The notes: generated by a model not told the origin, from the letters alone. A DNA stretch of 64,000 nt from Frigoribacterium sp. JB110 (GCF_900163665.1 NZ_FUIA01000015.1:1-64000), one strand, 5' to 3'. Shown: positions 51,921-61,636, numbered from the stretch's first letter. Program-made: numbers and translations.

Positions 51921-53639
51921 CTACTTCTTGTCGTCGCCTTCGGTGATCTCGGGCTGACCGTGACGGAACTGCGGGGTGTCCGTCGGGTCTGCGCCGTACT
52001 CGGCCAGCGCGTGGTGCTGGTGCTCGTCGGCGTGCTCGAGCTCCGTCTGGCTGAGCGGGGCGAGCCGGTCCTCGAAGAACCAGCGCGACAGCGCTGCACG
52101 GAACTTCTGGCTGCCGCGGATCCTGCCCTGGTCATCCGGACGCACGATGAGGGGCTCGTACTCGGAGTCCGGGATGAGCTTCCAGCGCTCGTACTCGTCG
52201 ACAGGCTTGTGCACCTCACGGAACTCGCCGCCAGGCAGGCGCACGATGCGGCCCGACTCGTAGCCGTGAAGAACGATCTCGCGATCCTTCTTCAGCAGTG
52301 CGATGCAGATGCGCTTCGTGATCCAGTACACGAAGATCGTGCCGAGGATCAGAGCGGCCTGCAGGCCGTGGATGACGCCTTCCATCGTGAGCATGAAGTG
52401 CGTGGCGATGATGTCCGAGGAGGCTGCGGCCCACAGGACGGCGTAGAACCAGACGCCGGCGGCACCGATCGCGGTGCGAGTCGGAGCGTGGCGCGGGCGC
52501 TGGGCGATGTGGTGCTCGCGCTTGTCGCCGGTGACCCACCCCTCGATGAAGGGGTAGATCGCAACGAGCACGATGAACAGGCCGAGCACGATCACGGGCG
52601 CGAGAACGCCCATCGCGAGCGTGAAGTCGCCGATATGGATGTCCCAGTGCGGCGGTGCGAGACGCAGCGCACCGTCGGCGAAGCCGATGTACCAGTCGGG
52701 CTGGGTACCTGCGGACACCGGGGAGGGGTCGTACGGGCCGTAGTTCCAGATCGGGTTGATCTGCACAAGTGAGGCGATCAGGACGATGGCGCCGAAGACG
52801 ATGAAGAAGAACCCTCCCATCTTGGCCATGTACACCGGCATCATCGGGTAGCCGACGACGTTCTTGTTCGAACGGCCGGGGCCGGCGAACTGCGTGTGCT
52901 TGTTGACGATCATCAGCAGCAGGTGCAGTGCGACGAGCGCGATCAGGATCAGCGGCAGGATCAGGATGTGCAGCGCATACAGGCGCCCCACGATCGCGTC
53001 ACCGGGGAACTCGCCGCCGAACAGCAGATACGAGGTCCAGGTTCCGATCAGCGGGAAGGCCTTGATCATGCCGTCGATGATGCGCAGACCGTTGCCCGAG
53101 AGGACGTCGTCCGGGAGCGAGTAGCCGGTGAACCCGAGTGCCATCGCGAGGATGAACAGGACGAAGCCGATCACCCAGTTCAGCTCGCGCGGCTTGCGGA
53201 ACGCACCGGTGAAGAAGATGCGAAGCATGTGCACGCCGATGCCCGCGACGAACACGAGTGCGCCCCAGTGGTGCATCTGACGGACCAGCAGTCCGCCTCG
53301 CAGATCGAAGCTGATGGCGAGGGTCGACTCCATCGCCGCCGACATCTCGACGCCGTTCATCAGCGGGTACGCGCCGTGGTAGGTCGTCTCGGCCATTGAG
53401 GCGTCGAAGAAGAAGGTCAGGAAGGTGCCGGACAGCAGCACCACGACGAACGACCACAGCGCGATCTCGCCGAGCATGAACGACCAGTGGTCGGGGAAGA
53501 CCTTTCGCCCGAGCGCCTTGACGAAGCCGGACATGCTGGTGCGCTCATCGAGGTAGTTGGCGACGCCGCCGACGACGCGACCGCCCAGCGGCTTCTCGTC
53601 CGGCTTGCGCGTCTCTTCGTGAACGGTGGCGGTACTCAA
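51921..53639 (-). CDS. qcrB: Cytochrome bc1 complex cytochrome b subunit
   Basis: Membrane subunit that oxidises menaquinol in the actinobacterial bc1-aa3 supercomplex. 572 residues; haem-ligand histidines lie in RQMHHWGALVFVAGIGVHML and in the later ALHILILPLILIALVALHLL stretch. The quinol-site motif reads PDWY. The C-terminal 120 residues form the polar extension typical of actinobacterial QcrB. The ATG overlaps the qcrA stop (ATGA). It is the last gene of the operon. Confidence 0.96.
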   Translation of the reverse strand: MSTATVHEETRKPDEKPLGGRVVGGVANYLDERTSMSGFVKALGRKVFPDHWSFMLGEIALWSFVVVLLSGTFLTFFFDASMAETTYHGAYPLMNGVEMSAAMESTLAISFDLRGGLLVRQMHHWGALVFVAGIGVHMLRIFFTGAFRKPRELNWVIGFVLFILAMALGFTGYSLPDDVLSGNGLRIIDGMIKAFPLIGTWTSYLLFGGEFPGDAIVGRLYALHILILPLILIALVALHLLLMIVNKHTQFAGPGRSNKNVVGYPMMPVYMAKMGGFFFIVFGAIVLIASLVQINPIWNYGPYDPSPVSAGTQPDWYIGFADGALRLAPPHWDIHIGDFTLAMGVLAPVIVLGLFIVLVAIYPFIEGWVTGDKREHHIAQRPRHAPTRTAIGAAGVWFYAVLWAAASSDIIATHFMLTMEGVIHGLQAALILGTIFVYWITKRICIALLKKDREIVLHGYESGRIVRLPGGEFREVHKPVDEYERWKLIPDSEYEPLIVRPDDQGRIRGSQKFRAALSRWFFEDRLAPLSQTELEHADEHQHHALAEYGADPTDTPQFRHGQPEITEGDDKK

Positions 53640-54709
53640 TGGCGCTCCCAGAAGGTCGGGCCCACGGGCTCTTCGAAGTCGCTGCGCGCGACGAGGTATC
53701 CCTCGTCGTCGACGGCGATGGGCAGCTGCGGCAGCGGGCGCGAGGCCGGGCCGAAGATGACCTTCGCCTCGTCCGACACGTCGAACTGCGACTGGTGGCA
53801 GGGGCAGAGAAGGTGGTGGGTCTGCTGCTCGTAGAGAGCGACAGGGCAGCCGACGTGAGTGCAGACCTTGGAGTACGCGACGATGCCGTCGTACGACCAG
53901 TCCTTGCGCTCCTCGCGCTCCGTCAGCTGTTCAGGGAGCAGCCGCACGAGCAGGACCATCGCCTTGGCCTTCTCGTTGAGCTTGCCGTCGTGGTGGTCGA
54001 GCTCCGTGAGGCTCTCAGGGATGACGTGGAACGCGGAGCCGAGGGTGACCTCTGAGGCCTTGATGGGAGTGCCGTCCGGATCGCGCGCGAGCCGGATGCC
54101 CTCTTCCCACAGAGTGTGGTGCAGCAGCGCGACCGGGTCGCCGGCCTCCGGGTGGTCGGGCGACGCGTGCGGTGCGAGGCCGCGGAAGAGCGTGATGCCC
54201 GGCAGGATCGAGGCGCCGAGCGCGACGAACAGCGAGTTGCGGATCATCTTGCGACGGCCGAAGCCCGACTCATCGTCGGCGGTCCTGAACGACTCGACGA
54301 CCGCGGTGCGGGTCTCCTCGGTGCCGCGCGTGTCGTGACGCTCCTCGACATACTCCTTGTCGTTCATCAGCGTCTTGGACCAGTGGATGGCCGCGATGCC
54401 GATCGACAGCAGCGCAAGCGCGATTCCGAGCCCGATGAACATGTTGTTGGCGCGGATCGAGGACATCTCCTGGTCCTCGATCGGGAACAGCATGTAGGCG
54501 GCCATCGCCCACAGGCTGCCGGCAGCCGAGAGGTAGAACAGGGCGTAGACCGTGCGGACCGCGCGCTTCTCCGCCTTCGGGTCCTTGTCCGTCATCCGCT
54601 GCCTGTGGGGCGGCAGACCCGGGTTCTGCGCCGGGTCTGAGACGTTGACCGCCAGGCCGGAGGAGGACTGGATCGCCTCCACCGCCTCAGTGCCACCGTC
54701 GTGTGCCAT
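53636..54709 (-). CDS. qcrA: Cytochrome bc1 complex Rieske iron-sulfur subunit
   Basis: Passes electrons from quinol to cytochrome c. 357 residues from ATG 54709, preferred because GAGGAG lies five bases upstream; an in-frame ATG at 54736 has no such site. Three membrane segments lie in the first 200 residues, the actinobacterial form. The 2Fe-2S ligands are in CTHVGCPVAL and CPCHQSQFD. It lies between qcrC and qcrB, overlapping the latter. Confidence 0.95.
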   Translation of the reverse strand: MAHDGGTEAVEAIQSSSGLAVNVSDPAQNPGLPPHRQRMTDKDPKAEKRAVRTVYALFYLSAAGSLWAMAAYMLFPIEDQEMSSIRANNMFIGLGIALALLSIGIAAIHWSKTLMNDKEYVEERHDTRGTEETRTAVVESFRTADDESGFGRRKMIRNSLFVALGASILPGITLFRGLAPHASPDHPEAGDPVALLHHTLWEEGIRLARDPDGTPIKASEVTLGSAFHVIPESLTELDHHDGKLNEKAKAMVLLVRLLPEQLTEREERKDWSYDGIVAYSKVCTHVGCPVALYEQQTHHLLCPCHQSQFDVSDEAKVIFGPASRPLPQLPIAVDDEGYLVARSDFEEPVGPTFWERH

Positions 54710-54739
54710 GGTGCTCCTCGTAGATTCGTTCGTCATGAC

Positions 54740-55543
54740 TCAGTTGGACTTCGCCGTGATCCACACGGTGGCTGCGATCAGACCGCCGATGCCGAAGATC
54801 CACACGAAGAGGCCCTCGGAGACGGGGCCGAGCGAGCCGAGTGTGAATCCGCCCGGGGCTTCAGCCTGCTGCTGGTAGAGCAGCGCCGAGATGATGTCGC
54901 GCTTCTCCTCCGGAGTGATGTTCATGTCGTTGAAGACCGGCATGTTCTGCGGGCCCGTGACCATGGCCGCGTAGATGTGCTGGCCCGAGGTCTCGTAGAT
55001 GTCCGGGGCGAACTTGCCTTCGGTGAGGGCACCACCCGCCGCTGCGACGTTGTGGCACATGGCGCAGTTGATGCGGAAGAGCTCTGCGCCCTTTGCCACA
55101 TCGCCTTCACCGTCGAGGAGCTCGGCGTCCGGGTAGGTCGGGCCGGGAGCGACCGACTGCACGAAAGCGGATACCGCGAGGATCTGGTCCTCGGTGAACT
55201 GCGGCTCCTTCATCTCGGCCTGCGGCCCCTGCATCTGCAGCGGCATGCGACCGGTCGACATCTGGAACTCGACGGACAGTTCGCCGACACCGGCCAGCGA
55301 CGGGCCGTTGTCCGTGCCCTCGAGGTCCATGCCGTGACAGGTCGCGCAGTTCGCCTGGAACAGCTTCTGGCCGTCCTCGACCGTGAGCGCGGATTCGACC
55401 TGTGCGGTCTCGCTCGTCGCCGCGACGGCGGCTGACGCGCCGGCATAGATGCCGCCGGAGAGGATCAGACCGATGCCGATGAGTGCGGCGGTCGCGAGCG
55501 GGCTGCGTCGGCCGGTCCTGCGGCCTTTCTTGAACAGTGCCAT
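54740..55543 (-). CDS. qcrC: Cytochrome bc1 complex dihaem cytochrome c subunit
   Basis: Carries electrons from the Rieske centre to the aa3 oxidase. 267 residues: N-terminal membrane anchor (SPLATAALIGIGLILSGG), two c-type haem sites (NCATCHG and NCAMCHN) and a C-terminal membrane anchor near IFGIGGLIAATVW. The fused dihaem form is the actinobacterial one, which needs no soluble cytochrome c. It sits between ctaE and qcrA. Confidence 0.95.
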   Translation of the reverse strand: MALFKKGRRTGRRSPLATAALIGIGLILSGGIYAGASAAVAATSETAQVESALTVEDGQKLFQANCATCHGMDLEGTDNGPSLAGVGELSVEFQMSTGRMPLQMQGPQAEMKEPQFTEDQILAVSAFVQSVAPGPTYPDAELLDGEGDVAKGAELFRINCAMCHNVAAAGGALTEGKFAPDIYETSGQHIYAAMVTGPQNMPVFNDMNITPEEKRDIISALLYQQQAEAPGGFTLGSLGPVSEGLFVWIFGIGGLIAATVWITAKSN

Positions 55544-55566
55544 GTGATGCTTCAGCTCTCGCTCTC

Positions 55567-56193
55567 TTACTTGAGGAAGTAGATGACCAGGAACAGCGCG
55601 ATCCAGACCACGTCGACGAAGTGCCAGTAGTAGGACACCACGATCGCCGTGGTCTCCTCCTTCTGCCGGAACTTCTTCACCGCGTAGACGCGGCCGATGG
55701 TGAGCAGGAAGGCGACCAGACCGCCTGTGACGTGCAGAGCGTGGAACCCGGTCGTCAGGAAGAACGCTGCGGAGTAGGAGTCGGTGCCGATCGACACGCC
55801 CTCTGCGACCAGCTGCGCGTACTCCCAGACCTGACCGCTCACGAAGACGGCGCCGAGCGCGAACGTGATCCAGTACCACTCGACCATGCCGAGCCGTTTC
55901 TTGCCGCCCTGGACGCTGCGGAACGGGCGGCCGTTCTCGGCAGCGAACACGCCCATCTGGCAGGTCACACTGGACAGCACCAGGATGACCGTGTTGATGA
56001 GGGCGAACGGTACGTTGAGCAGGCTGGAGCCGTGCTCCCACAGTTCAGGGCTGGTGCTGCGGAGCGTGAAGTAGATCGCGAACAGCCCAGCGAAGAACAT
56101 CACTTCGCTTCCGAGCCAGACGATCGTGCCGACAACGACGGGCTCGGGTCGCTTCACTTTCAGCGCCGGGGCATGCATAGCTGGGGATGTCAC
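55567..56193 (-). CDS. ctaE: Cytochrome c oxidase subunit III
   Basis: 208 residues from GTG 56193, chosen as the first start of normal length; an upstream ATG at 56232 would add 13 residues unlike the family. Five membrane segments, with [33 protein letters not shown] and [14 protein letters not shown] matching COX3. It starts the ctaE-qcrCAB operon and is divergent from trpD, a common actinobacterial arrangement. Confidence 0.95.
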   Translation of the reverse strand: MTSPAMHAPALKVKRPEPVVVGTIVWLGSEVMFFAGLFAIYFTLRSTSPELWEHGSSLLNVPFALINTVILVLSSVTCQMGVFAAENGRPFRSVQGGKKRLGMVEWYWITFALGAVFVSGQVWEYAQLVAEGVSIGTDSYSAAFFLTTGFHALHVTGGLVAFLLTIGRVYAVKKFRQKEETTAIVVSYYWHFVDVVWIALFLVIYFLK

Positions 56194-56300
56194 CCCACCA
56201 TTATGGCCGATGAATCGGCATGCTGATGGCACGACCCGGCCCTGAGTCGACTGAGGCGGACCTTAGTCGGCGCTTGCAATGGCCTGGGAATCCAGCCGGA

Positions 56301-56306
56301 TAGGCT
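56301..56306 (+). promoter_or_regulatory. Likely -10 element of trpD, leaderless start
   Basis: TAGGCT ends six bases before the trpD ATG. TTGCAA at 56274-56279 is a possible -35 box but the gap (21 bases) is long. The spacing makes a leaderless mRNA likely. Confidence 0.5.
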
Positions 56307-56312
56307 TGTGGC

Positions 56313-57377
56313 ATGGCTGAAGAGATCATGTGGTCGGATGTTCTGACGACGGTCCTGGACGGACGTGACCTGAGCGTTTCCGAGGCGACATGGGCCATGC
56401 GCCAGGTCATGCAGGGCGACGCGACGCCCGCTCAGCTCGGCGGGTTCCTGATGGCGCTGCGCGCGAAGGGGGAGGCCGTCGGCGAGATCATCGGCTTCCG
56501 CGACGCGATCCTCGATGCCGCCGTGCCGCTCCCGGTCGACTCGAACGTGCTGGACATCGTCGGCACCGGCGGCGACCGCGTCGGCACCGTCAACATCTCA
56601 TCCACCGCGGCGATCGTGATCGCCGCACTCGGAATTCCGGTTGTCAAGCACGGCAACCGCGCCGTCAGCTCGAAGTCCGGGGCGAGTGACGTCCTCAGCC
56701 AGCTCGGCGTCGATCTGCGGCTGTCACCGGAGGGCGTGGCCGAGGTTCTGGGACGCGCGGGCATCACCTTCGCGTGGGCCGCCGCCTTCCACCCCGGCTT
56801 CAAGCACGCCGCTCCCGTGCGTGCGGAACTCGGTGTGCCGACGGTGTTCAACTTCCTCGGGCCGCTGGTGAACCCCGCCAGGGCGGAGGCGAACGCCGTC
56901 GGCGTGGCGAACCCGGATGTCGTGCCGCTGATCGCCGGCGTGTTCCGCACGCGAGGCGCGACGGCGCTGGTGTTCCGCGGTGAGGACGGGCTCGACGAGC
57001 TCACGACGACGGGCTACAGCCGCATCTGGCAGATCTCGAACGGCGACGAGCACGCCTTCGACGTGCATCCGCGCGACTTGGGCATTCCGACGGCGAAGGT
57101 CGATGACCTCCGAGGCGGTGATGCGGCGCACAACGCTGACGTGCTGCGTCGCACCCTCGCAGGGGAGCAGGGGGCGGTGCGCGACATCGTGCTGCTCAAC
57201 GCCGCGGCTGGCGTTGTGGCATACCGGCTCTCCCGCGACCCGTCGCAGGCGCAGCGGAACATGATCGAGCGGCTGGCAGAGGCGAAGGACGAGGCCGCGG
57301 CGGCCATCGACGACGGCCGCGCCGAGGGGCGACTGGCGGCGTGGGTCGAGGCGTCGAGCGCTGCGGGGGCGCAGTGA
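56313..57377 (+). CDS. trpD: Anthranilate phosphoribosyltransferase
   Basis: Second step of tryptophan synthesis, joining anthranilate to PRPP. 354 residues with the PRPP-binding GTGGD in DIVGTGGDRVGT, then KHGNRAVSSKSGASDVL and the anthranilate side NFLGPLVNPARAEA. No ribosome binding site; the start is close to a TAGGCT -10 box. Its stop overlaps the following MFS gene (GTGA). Confidence 0.96.
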   Translation: MAEEIMWSDVLTTVLDGRDLSVSEATWAMRQVMQGDATPAQLGGFLMALRAKGEAVGEIIGFRDAILDAAVPLPVDSNVLDIVGTGGDRVGTVNISSTAAIVIAALGIPVVKHGNRAVSSKSGASDVLSQLGVDLRLSPEGVAEVLGRAGITFAWAAAFHPGFKHAAPVRAELGVPTVFNFLGPLVNPARAEANAVGVANPDVVPLIAGVFRTRGATALVFRGEDGLDELTTTGYSRIWQISNGDEHAFDVHPRDLGIPTAKVDDLRGGDAAHNADVLRRTLAGEQGAVRDIVLLNAAAGVVAYRLSRDPSQAQRNMIERLAEAKDEAAAAIDDGRAEGRLAAWVEASSAAGAQ

Positions 57378-58633
57378 CGGGCGCAGCGCCCGCTCTCCGT
57401 CGTCCCTTCCCCTGGCTGGTTGTCGCCGGGGTCCTGATCGCCGCGCTGAGTCTGCGTGCTCCCGTTCTCGCGATCTCGCCCGTGCTGCGCGACATCGTTG
57501 CGGATCTCGGGATCGATGCGACGTCGGGTTCGATGCTGATGACTGTCGCCGTGGCGATGTTCGCGATCGCCACGCCGGCTGCCTCGCTCGTCGTGCGCCG
57601 CGCGGGGCCGGAGATCGCCGTGCTGGTGTGCCTTGTCGGCGTCGTGATCGGCACGCTCGTCCGTGCCGCACCGAACTTCACTGCGATGCTGATCGGCACG
57701 GCGATCATGGGGGCCACGATCACGATCGGCAACGTCGTGATCCCCGTGATCATCCGCCGCGATGTGCCGGACCGCAGCGTGCCGACAGTCACCGCGGCAT
57801 ACGCGGCCATGATGAACCTGGGGTCGCTGCTGGTGACGCTCGCCACCGTGCCGATCGCCGATCGCACCGGTTGGCCGCTCGCGCTCGTGGCGTGGAGCTT
57901 CCTCACCATCGCGGGCATCGTGCTGTGGGGCGTGCATCTGGTGCGCGATCGTCTGCCCGGCGTCTCCTGGGTCGAACAGGGCACGCGCTCGTCGCAGACG
58001 GCGAGCCGCGGCACGGAGGAATCGATCGCGATGACCGGACCGGTGCCGGTCGTCGGACGGAATCGCGGCGCCCTGCGCAATCCCGTCGTCTGGCTGCTCA
58101 CCGCCACTTTCGCCGGGCAGTCGGCCGGCTACTACGCGCTGTCGACATGGCTGCCTTCGATCGCGGCCGACCTCACGGGTGCCCAGCCCACGGCGGCCGG
58201 CGCGCTCGCGTCGATGTTTCAGGCGACAGCGATCGCCGGTGCCTTCCTGGTGCCGCTGCTGGCGCGGTTCTTCCCGATCGTGGTGCCCGCGATGACGGTG
58301 GCGGTCGGGTGGATCGTGCTGTCCGTCGGGCTTCTCGTCGCACCGGAGCTCTATGTGCTGTGGGCGTCGATCGGCGGCGTCGCCCAGGCAGGCGGCTTCG
58401 TGGTGGTGTTCACGGTGCTGGTGCGGTCCGTGCGCTCCGACGCCGAGGCTGCGACCGCATCAGCCACGGTTCAGGGAATCGCGTACGTCGCGGGCACACT
58501 CGGGGCACCGATCGCGGCGTCTCTGCACGACGCGACGGGCACCTGGACGGCGACGCTGATGTTCACGCTCGGGTTGGCGGTGCTGTTCACCGTGTCGCTG
58601 GCGGCGGCGCTGATCGCCCTTCGGCGTCGTTGA
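57374..58633 (+). CDS. MFS transporter, CynX/NimT-like
   Basis: 419 residues from GTG 57374 with 12 membrane segments. The first span (VVAGVLIAALSLRAPVLAISP) and ATITIGNVVIPVIIRRD are typical of the CynX/NimT branch that exports cyanate, 2-nitroimidazole or similar small molecules. It is coupled to trpD but a link to tryptophan is not evident. The 3' end overlaps the convergent exonuclease gene by 47 bases. Confidence 0.85.
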   Translation: MTGAAPALRRPFPWLVVAGVLIAALSLRAPVLAISPVLRDIVADLGIDATSGSMLMTVAVAMFAIATPAASLVVRRAGPEIAVLVCLVGVVIGTLVRAAPNFTAMLIGTAIMGATITIGNVVIPVIIRRDVPDRSVPTVTAAYAAMMNLGSLLVTLATVPIADRTGWPLALVAWSFLTIAGIVLWGVHLVRDRLPGVSWVEQGTRSSQTASRGTEESIAMTGPVPVVGRNRGALRNPVVWLLTATFAGQSAGYYALSTWLPSIAADLTGAQPTAAGALASMFQATAIAGAFLVPLLARFFPIVVPAMTVAVGWIVLSVGLLVAPELYVLWASIGGVAQAGGFVVVFTVLVRSVRSDAEAATASATVQGIAYVAGTLGAPIAASLHDATGTWTATLMFTLGLAVLFTVSLAAALIALRRR

Positions 58634-59549
58634 GAGCTCCCTGCGCGAGCGCGTCGAGTGCGCGTCGCATCGACGACTCGATGCCCCAGCGCTCGGCGAA
58701 CTCCTCGGCGGCCGTGCGGTCGGGCACGCCCGGCACAGGCTCCGCGAGGTCGAGATCACGAGCCACCGCGACGACTCGCGGCGCGGCGTCGAGGTAATCG
58801 GCGGCGGCGACGATCTTCTTCGCGACGGCAGGCGTCATCCCGGCCTCCGCCGCGGCGGCCTGCCGGATCGCCCCGAGGTCGCCGTGCTGCTGCAGCAGTG
58901 CGGCTGCCGTCTTGTCGCCGACGCCCTTCACGCCTGGCAGGCCGTCTGAGGCGTCGCCGCGCATCGTTGCGAAGTCGGCGTACTGCCCGGCGGTGATGCC
59001 GTACTTCGCCTCGACGACGTCGCCGGTGACGACTTCGAGATTGCTCATGCCGCGGGCTGTGTAGATGATGCGCACATCTGCGGGGTCGTCGATGAGCTGG
59101 AACAGGTCGCGATCGCCCGTGACGACGTCGACGTGCTCGTGGCGCGTCGCGAGCGTGCCGATGACGTCGTCGGCCTCATGTTCGGCCGCGCCGACGACGG
59201 GAATGCCGAGCAGGCCCAGATACTCCCGGATGACGGGCACCTGGGCGCGCAGCGCATCCGGGGCCTCCTCCACGTCCGGAGCGCCAGCGACCTCTTCGAC
59301 GACGCGGTGCTCCTTGTAGGTGGGGATCAGATCGACGCGCCATGCCGGGCGCCAGTCGTCGTCCCAGCACGCGATGATGCGGTCAGGCTCATAGGCCTCG
59401 GTGAGTCGGGCGATCATGTCGAGGAGGCCCCGTGCCGCGTTCACCGACGTGCCGTCCGGTGCGCGGAACCTGTCGGGGACGCCGAAGAACGCCCGGAAGT
59501 ACAGCGCCGCTGTGTCGAGCAGCATCAGCCGCCCCGCATTCTCACCCAT
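58587..59549 (-). CDS. 5'-3' exonuclease (FEN/XPN-like)
   Basis: 320 residues, stand-alone counterpart of the exonuclease domain of DNA polymerase I. Metal-binding acidic groups lie in LLDTAALYFRAFF, IACWDDDWRP, EHEADDVIG and VTGDRDLFQL, and the helix-3-turn-helix DNA clamp is in RGDASDGLPGVKGVGDKTAA. Removes RNA primers or flaps. ATG 59549 is the likely start. It overlaps the MFS gene at its end. Confidence 0.92.
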   Translation of the reverse strand: MGENAGRLMLLDTAALYFRAFFGVPDRFRAPDGTSVNAARGLLDMIARLTEAYEPDRIIACWDDDWRPAWRVDLIPTYKEHRVVEEVAGAPDVEEAPDALRAQVPVIREYLGLLGIPVVGAAEHEADDVIGTLATRHEHVDVVTGDRDLFQLIDDPADVRIIYTARGMSNLEVVTGDVVEAKYGITAGQYADFATMRGDASDGLPGVKGVGDKTAAALLQQHGDLGAIRQAAAAEAGMTPAVAKKIVAAADYLDAAPRVVAVARDLDLAEPVPGVPDRTAAEEFAERWGIESSMRRALDALAQGALNDAEGRSAPPPATR

Positions 59550-59645
59550 GCCGCCAGTCTCCCAGGTCCGATGCCCGATACAACTCTTCGATTCCCCGCA
59601 GCTCCTCCGCGGTCGGCGCACGACGTGGCGGAGACGTGAAGAGCT

Positions 59646-60689
59646 CTACTCCGGGTCGTCCTCTGTCAGCTCGTCGTGCACGCGGCGGAGGTCCTCCAGG
59701 AGCGAGCCGACGAGGATCCAGTTGTCGCCGTTCGGCTTGTGCACCTGCAGGGGGCGAGTCAGGGCGGGAAGCGTCTCGGTCACCGGCGCCTCGGGAGCGG
59801 CGTCGGCGCGTCGGATGAGGAAGCGCACGTCGTGGCCGGCGCGACGGAGCTGCTCGGCGATGTCCTGCACGATGGCATCGTCCGCCACAGCCGCGTCGTA
59901 GCGGTCGTAGAACGCACGGGTCATACCGACGACCTGGGTGACGATCGGCGAGAACCGGTCGCGCAGGGCGACGACCGAGTCGAATCTGCTGCGGTGGCGG
60001 CCGCCGCGGGGATTGAGTGTGAGCGACTCGCGCGCGTCCTCGATCGCGGCGTCCGCGGCCTCGCGCATGGGGCGCAGCAGCCGCGCGGTCACCATCAGCT
60101 CGGTCAGCTGAGCGGGCGTCTGCGGTCGCTCGAGAGCGTCCGCGAGGCGCTCGAGGGTGGCGGCGAGCTCATCGCCGAGGGACTCGACGGCGCGGCGGGC
60201 CGGAACGGTCGCCACGGGAGGCACCAGCACCAGGTTCACCACGAACCCGAGCGCCGCGCCGATCACCGTCTCGATGATGCGGTCGAGCGCGTACCCCGGC
60301 GTCGCAGCTCCCATCGCGATCACCAGCAGAGCACTGATCGCGACCTGGTTCGTGGTCCCTGCGGTCATCCGGACCACCCAGGCCACCCCGAGCGCGAGCA
60401 CGATCGACAGCGGCAGCGACCAGACGGGGTCGGTGACGAGCATGCCGATGCCGGAGGCGACGATCACGCCGACCACCACGCCGGCACTGCGCTCGATCGC
60501 CTTCAGATACGACTGATTCAGGCTCGGCTGCACGACCAGCAGCGCCGCGATCGCGGCGAACACCGGGGGAGGGCCATCCGGGATGAGCCAGCCGCAGATC
60601 AGCCACGCAGCGATCATCGCGACAGCGGACTTCGCGATCTGCAGCAGCGGTGCGCGGCGCTCGGCGCGGACCGCGGAGAGGACCTCCAT
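59646..60689 (-). CDS. FUSC-family aromatic acid exporter-like protein
   Basis: 347 residues. About six hydrophobic segments in the first 175 residues (including WLICGWLIPDGPPPVFAAIA and ERSAGVVVGVIVASGIGML), then a long helical cytoplasmic domain. It matches the FUSC/ArAE half-type exporters. Substrate not evident. Divergent from the small membrane protein gene at 60739, with 49 bases between. Confidence 0.87.
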   Translation of the reverse strand: MEVLSAVRAERRAPLLQIAKSAVAMIAAWLICGWLIPDGPPPVFAAIAALLVVQPSLNQSYLKAIERSAGVVVGVIVASGIGMLVTDPVWSLPLSIVLALGVAWVVRMTAGTTNQVAISALLVIAMGAATPGYALDRIIETVIGAALGFVVNLVLVPPVATVPARRAVESLGDELAATLERLADALERPQTPAQLTELMVTARLLRPMREAADAAIEDARESLTLNPRGGRHRSRFDSVVALRDRFSPIVTQVVGMTRAFYDRYDAAVADDAIVQDIAEQLRRAGHDVRFLIRRADAAPEAPVTETLPALTRPLQVHKPNGDNWILVGSLLEDLRRVHDELTEDDPE

Positions 60690-60725
60690 ACCGTCAGATT
60701 ACGCAGGCGCACGGGCAGAACCGCA

Positions 60726-60731
60726 TACGCT
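60726..60731 (+). promoter_or_regulatory. Likely -10 element, leaderless start
   Basis: TACGCT ends seven bases before the ATG at 60739. The GGGAGG between them is too close to the ATG (one base) to be a normal ribosome binding site, so it is more likely part of the initially transcribed region. Confidence 0.4.
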
Positions 60732-60738
60732 GGGAGGT

Positions 60739-61257
60739 ATGTCGAGAGCAGACGACGCCTTCGCATGGGACGGGGACAACGACCCCACCCTCGATACCGG
60801 CGCCGAACATCCGGATGAGGCTGTCGCGCCTCCGGTGCCAGAAGCCGTCGGCGGGGCTGAGCCGGCACCTGCCGAATCGGCCGGGGAGCCGGAACCGGCA
60901 GCCGACGTCGCGGACGAGGCGACCGAGGAATCCGCAGGCGAAGAGCCGGCGGGCGACGACGCGGAACCGCGCCGCATGGGCGATGTCGCACTGGTGGCAC
61001 TCGGCGTGCTCGGCGGCGTCTACGCGCTCTGGACCGCCGGATGGATCGCCACGGCCGCCCGCATGCGGCCACTGTCTCCCGATGCGATGCTCACCGCGAG
61101 CCTCGCGCTCGCGATCGCCGCACCGATCGTCTGGTTCCTGACGTCGTGGATCCTGACGAAGCGGCACTTGCCGTGGGTGCGCTTCACCACGCTCGTCGCC
61201 GGGATCGTGGTGCTCGTGCCGTGGCCCTTCGTGATGCTGGGGACGGTGGGACTGTGA
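60739..61257 (+). CDS. Membrane protein with acidic disordered N-terminus
   Basis: 172 residues. The first 75 residues are very rich in Glu, Ala, Pro and Asp. Three membrane segments follow (VALVALGVLGGVYALWTAGW, LALAIAAPIVWFLTSWI, VAGIVVLVPWPFVML). This is a typical actinobacterial DNA-translocase-like or hypothetical layout, and I know no function. The stop overlaps the next start. Confidence 0.75.
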   Translation: MSRADDAFAWDGDNDPTLDTGAEHPDEAVAPPVPEAVGGAEPAPAESAGEPEPAADVADEATEESAGEEPAGDDAEPRRMGDVALVALGVLGGVYALWTAGWIATAARMRPLSPDAMLTASLALAIAAPIVWFLTSWILTKRHLPWVRFTTLVAGIVVLVPWPFVMLGTVGL

Positions 61258-61598
61258 GCGACGACACGCGCGCGCGGCGCGCTCCCCGTTGGATCATCGC
61301 GGCGGTCGCCGGCTTCTTCGGCCTGCTCTACGCGTTCGCCGTCTGGAACGGCATCGCGCAGATCGTGAACGGCTGGGACGGACTGCGCGGCTCCGGACCG
61401 ATGATGTGGATCATGTGGGCTCTGACGATCGTGCTGCCGATCGTCGTCTTCGCGGTCGGCCTCTCGGTCGGTCGTCGGCGCGGCGTCGGCGTGCTCTCGC
61501 TGCTCCTGCTGGCAGGTCTCACCCTCGTCGGCGTGTTCTGGGTGAACGTCCTCGCCTACGTCACCTACGTCAACTTCTCGGCGCTTGTCACGTCCTGA
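61254..61598 (+). CDS. Small membrane protein, unknown
   Basis: 114 residues from GTG 61254, overlapping the previous stop (GTGA). A basic N-terminus and three membrane segments (IIAAVAGFFGLLYAFAVW, IMWALTIVLPIVVFAVGL, LLLLAGLTLVGVFWVNVLAY). Probably made with the upstream acidic protein; no function known. Confidence 0.75.
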   Translation: MSDDTRARRAPRWIIAAVAGFFGLLYAFAVWNGIAQIVNGWDGLRGSGPMMWIMWALTIVLPIVVFAVGLSVGRRRGVGVLSLLLLAGLTLVGVFWVNVLAYVTYVNFSALVTS

Positions 61599-61630
61599 TT
61601 CGCGCTGATTCGTCACCGACGCGCGCCGGT

Positions 61631-61636
61631 TATAGG
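61631..61636 (+). promoter_or_regulatory. Possible -10 element of serA
   Basis: TATAGG (in GTTATAGGCT) lies 81 bases before the serA start. TTCGTC at 61609-61614 gives a 16-base spacing to a weak -35. The leader between promoter and start has no obvious attenuator. Confidence 0.35.
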
